From Candidatus Competibacteraceae bacterium (lineage in GTDB: Bacteria; Pseudomonadota; Gammaproteobacteria; Competibacterales; Competibacteraceae): a stretch of 8,075 nt of DNA. A model generated the notes under the pieces. The model did no database searches. It saw nothing but the letters and a program-made list of their open reading frames with translations, and was not told where the DNA came from. The DNA lies in contig JAGRHK010000059.1 in assembly GCA_020444985.1 (NCBI GenBank), positions 1-8,075 on the forward strand, written 5' to 3'. This document shows, piece by piece, positions 7,601-8,075 of this stretch. How positions within the stretch are numbered: position 1 is the first letter of the stretch; each line of letters starts with the position of its first letter. The position numbers and the translations under genes were made by a program.

Positions 7601-7823
7601 CGGTGCGGGCGGCACTGATTTATCCGTATCAGTAGATCGGATTCCAAGCGTTGGTTCACCGACCAACATTACAAGTTATTCAGAAACCAATTTGCCAAAT
7701 GCAGGTGGATGGTTGAGCTTCAGTTTTAATTTTCCTAGCCCAACAAGCGCCCTGCAAACAGGAGAAAGGCTGCGTTGGACATTTACTCCAACATGGACAG
7801 GTAATAAAACCTTTGTACTATGA
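4605..7823 (+). CDS. Secreted DUF11-repeat surface protein, 3' end cut by IS insertion
   Basis: This is a large exported protein (1072 residues as read) of unknown role, probably on the cell surface or in the matrix. A Sec signal peptide is clear: K2, R8, a hydrophobic run, and likely cleavage after SHA25. Residues 26 to about 345 form an unassigned, Cys- and Trp-containing region with a calcium-loop-like D165-L-D-G-D-G-Y-R-D173. About 350-475 looks Ig-like and holds a second such loop, D398-K-D-G-D-G. Three DUF11-type repeats follow at about 556-682, 683-810 and 813-935, each opening near a (S/T)KT strand and containing a DxLPxG(F/V) signature. The second and third carry a CSGGT cysteine cluster. 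Residues 936-1072 form a further beta-rich domain. No good Shine-Dalgarno precedes the ATG. The TGA stop coincides with the IS left end, so native C-terminal residues, perhaps including a sorting or anchor signal, are missing. GC content falls along the gene. Confidence 0.85.
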   Translation: MKNQPILRLFLAFFLLTLMAFQSHADPFPPDWGTGAVNEASGPIHFAPVAWPTEPSDPQNCGVTCGDWKPYTRFQNDIDDPRTQDPSNGGTAPQNYVNISSSCNDTTLPSIYYSLYKDPADETKDVLMFRWRVEQIANTYATGPSAGNFSATDPWRSALWTVFFDLDGDGYRDIAAHLNGASGAPATPIDMIAGIWGDIPNQSVDYFNDPNIKLIAHNPTAFTSGSRILNFHNSLTPDTTWPAGSTTNTWDYGTTRARQVSTAACTEYFVDYQIPVRMLNASSTGPNPSFDGPKLTRDTPLSMLFCTANSLENPLQKDCALDKTWTADSNQPAPFGDYLSFNKEEPYSQPIVSSVTATAPNTCAGSYTLTTKVQDTLYVNNGVVEPSIQEVKFYYWYDKDGDGTTAGDTGSVWTEATTPTPVRNATLNTWTTTWDTTSLLKGKYLIGVQALDNKTLHDDSVPDAPVNNRTFSYLPGSTASATQAQIYTNDWSWDGVAKQWVQGASIGWISGQDIAFPAHSPTMTPGAGEDWYGNPDVTGLQTALIGTAINACGVAPTISKTVTPSNVTTGDAVTFTVTINNTTGNAITVDQISDVLPSGFVYQSTDSVTNNGSDISGSTTNPATTTGTISWAFSGVTVVNNATLALTFKATAPNIAGNYTNTATAATSFGEITSEPAAVQVDSARISLSKTPDTYLIEPDGATPLTYILHYSNDSVVAVTNAEIQDVLPAGVTYVGCSGGTGCSNTSGTVTWTLGDLAAGATGNVTLTVTVDNSYSMPSLTNSATLTVTAPDNSPVDTTASSTIAVNVPAPAAPAFTLTKTSNLVQVAPGGSTTWTIAYANYGTGAATGVTITDTLPDGFTYSACSGGTCDYNVTNAGKVTWNIGSVSAGGSGSVTVTAMATDPFVWANPATNSATITHSTDSTGVSATNEVGVTGQTCSALYYFHSDLTADSIKPTGATGATFTTSTSGTSIIFTSTPTTDPVILDGRQLSVGIYYDPGAGGTDLSVSVDRIPSVGSPTNITSYSETNLPNAGGWLSFSFNFPSPTSALQTGERLRWTFTPTWTGNKTFVL

Positions 7824-7843
7824 ACCGCCCCGGGTTTTGAGGA

Positions 7844-7870
7844 GGCTTCAACTCTTGAGAGAATGAAGCC
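7844..7870 (+). promoter_or_regulatory. Hairpin at the start of IS orfA
   Basis: GGCTTCA (7844-7850) and TGAAGCC (7864-7870) pair perfectly. CTC (7852-7854) and GAG (7859-7861) extend the stem around a TTGA loop. The hairpin ends at the base before the orfA ATG. The purine-rich GAGGAGG (7839-7845) overlaps its foot, and GAGAG (7857-7861) is inside the stem, so folding should affect ribosome access. Confidence 0.5.
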
Positions 7871-8075
7871 ATGAACAAGTCGAACAAGTTTTCACCTGAG
7901 GTCCGTGAGCGCGCGGTGCGCCTGGTGCAGGAGCATCGCGGCGAGTACTCATCTCTGTGGGCAGCCATCGAGTCGATAGCCCCCAAGATCGGTTGCGTGC
8001 CACAGACCTTGCTGGAGTGGGTCAAACGGGCGGAGGTCGATGCTGGAGCGCGGCCAGGTACGACGACCGCCGAGG
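7871..8075 (+). CDS. IS3-family transposase OrfA, 5' part (runs off window)
   Basis: OrfA is the DNA-binding subunit of IS3-family transposition. The full transposase is normally an OrfA-OrfB fusion made by programmed -1 frameshifting. The frame is open from the ATG at 7871 to the window edge, giving 68 residues. The sequence KFSPEVRERAVRLV, followed by GEYSSLWAAIESIAPKIGC and a TLLEWVKRAE helix, is the classic OrfA helix-turn-helix, and the following G-x-RPG segment is typical too. The leucine zipper, frameshift site and OrfB catalytic DDE domain lie beyond the window. It reads in the same direction as the interrupted surface protein gene. Whether the element is intact cannot be seen. Confidence 0.92.
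   Translation, partial: MNKSNKFSPEVRERAVRLVQEHRGEYSSLWAAIESIAPKIGCVPQTLLEWVKRAEVDAGARPGTTTAE

Larger units (their letters stand above)
7821..8075 (+). mobile_element. IS3-family insertion sequence, left end and start of orfA
   Basis: The element appears to begin at 7821 with TGAACCGCCCCGGGTTTTGA, a GC-rich terminal repeat of the style found in IS3-family elements, whose ends open with TG. A transposase OrfA gene begins 50 bases inside. The right end lies outside the window, so the exact left boundary and any target duplication (expected to be about the 3-4 bases before 7821, ending CTA) cannot be confirmed. The subgroup may be the IS51/IS1404-like cluster, judged from memory of OrfA sequences. 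Confidence 0.85.

Noticed and set aside
7783..8025. Minus-strand open frame of 80 codons across the IS junction
   Set aside because: It spans the boundary between host gene and IS and is antisense to orfA, so it is not a plausible gene.

Overview
The window looks like a piece of a gammaproteobacterial chromosome. The TrxB fragment follows the enterobacterial type of thioredoxin reductase closely (CATC redox centre, GGGNTAVEEAL, a C-terminus ending KYLDGL). The ferredoxin-NADP reductase has the size of the short bacterial class. The genes are fairly GC-rich, apart from one AT-rich intergenic island. A glycogen- or polymer-storing environmental gammaproteobacterium (Competibacter-like) would fit, but this is a guess and the sequence does not prove it.

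Layout, left to right. (1) The 3' two thirds of trxB (+) enters from the left edge. It converges on a usp-family gene (-) across a 72-bp gap packed with short direct and inverted repeats. (2) The usp gene and a CitE-like (HpcH/HpaI superfamily) CoA-ester lyase gene (+) diverge from a shared region of about 257 bp, where plausible sigma-70 promoters for the two strands overlap at their -35 boxes. (3) The lyase gene is followed after 59 bp by apbE (+), encoding a lipoprotein FAD:protein FMN transferase. The gap is a REP-like palindrome whose right arm supplies the apbE ribosome binding site. (4) apbE converges on an fpr-like ferredoxin-NADP+ reductase gene (-), with a likely bidirectional terminator between them. 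(5) A very AT-rich intergenic region (about 25% GC where counted) with a nested 39-bp dyad and a weak sigma-54-like site leads into a long gene (+) for a secreted surface protein with three DUF11-type repeats. (6) That gene stops abruptly at the left end of an IS3-family element. The TGA stop appears to be the first three bases of the insertion sequence, so the protein is probably truncated in its last beta-strand. The IS orfA gene runs off the right edge.

The first four complete or nearly complete metabolic genes (trxB, the lyase gene, apbE, fpr) are ordinary housekeeping or redox genes. Flavin and NADPH redox chemistry recurs (TrxB, ApbE, Fpr), but gene orientations rule out one operon; only the lyase gene and apbE could be co-transcribed. 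I found no rRNA, tRNA, CRISPR array or defence system, and no convincing new multi-gene system. The parts most worth a second look are the secreted repeat protein with its unassigned N-terminal half, its AT-rich structured leader, and its disruption by the IS.
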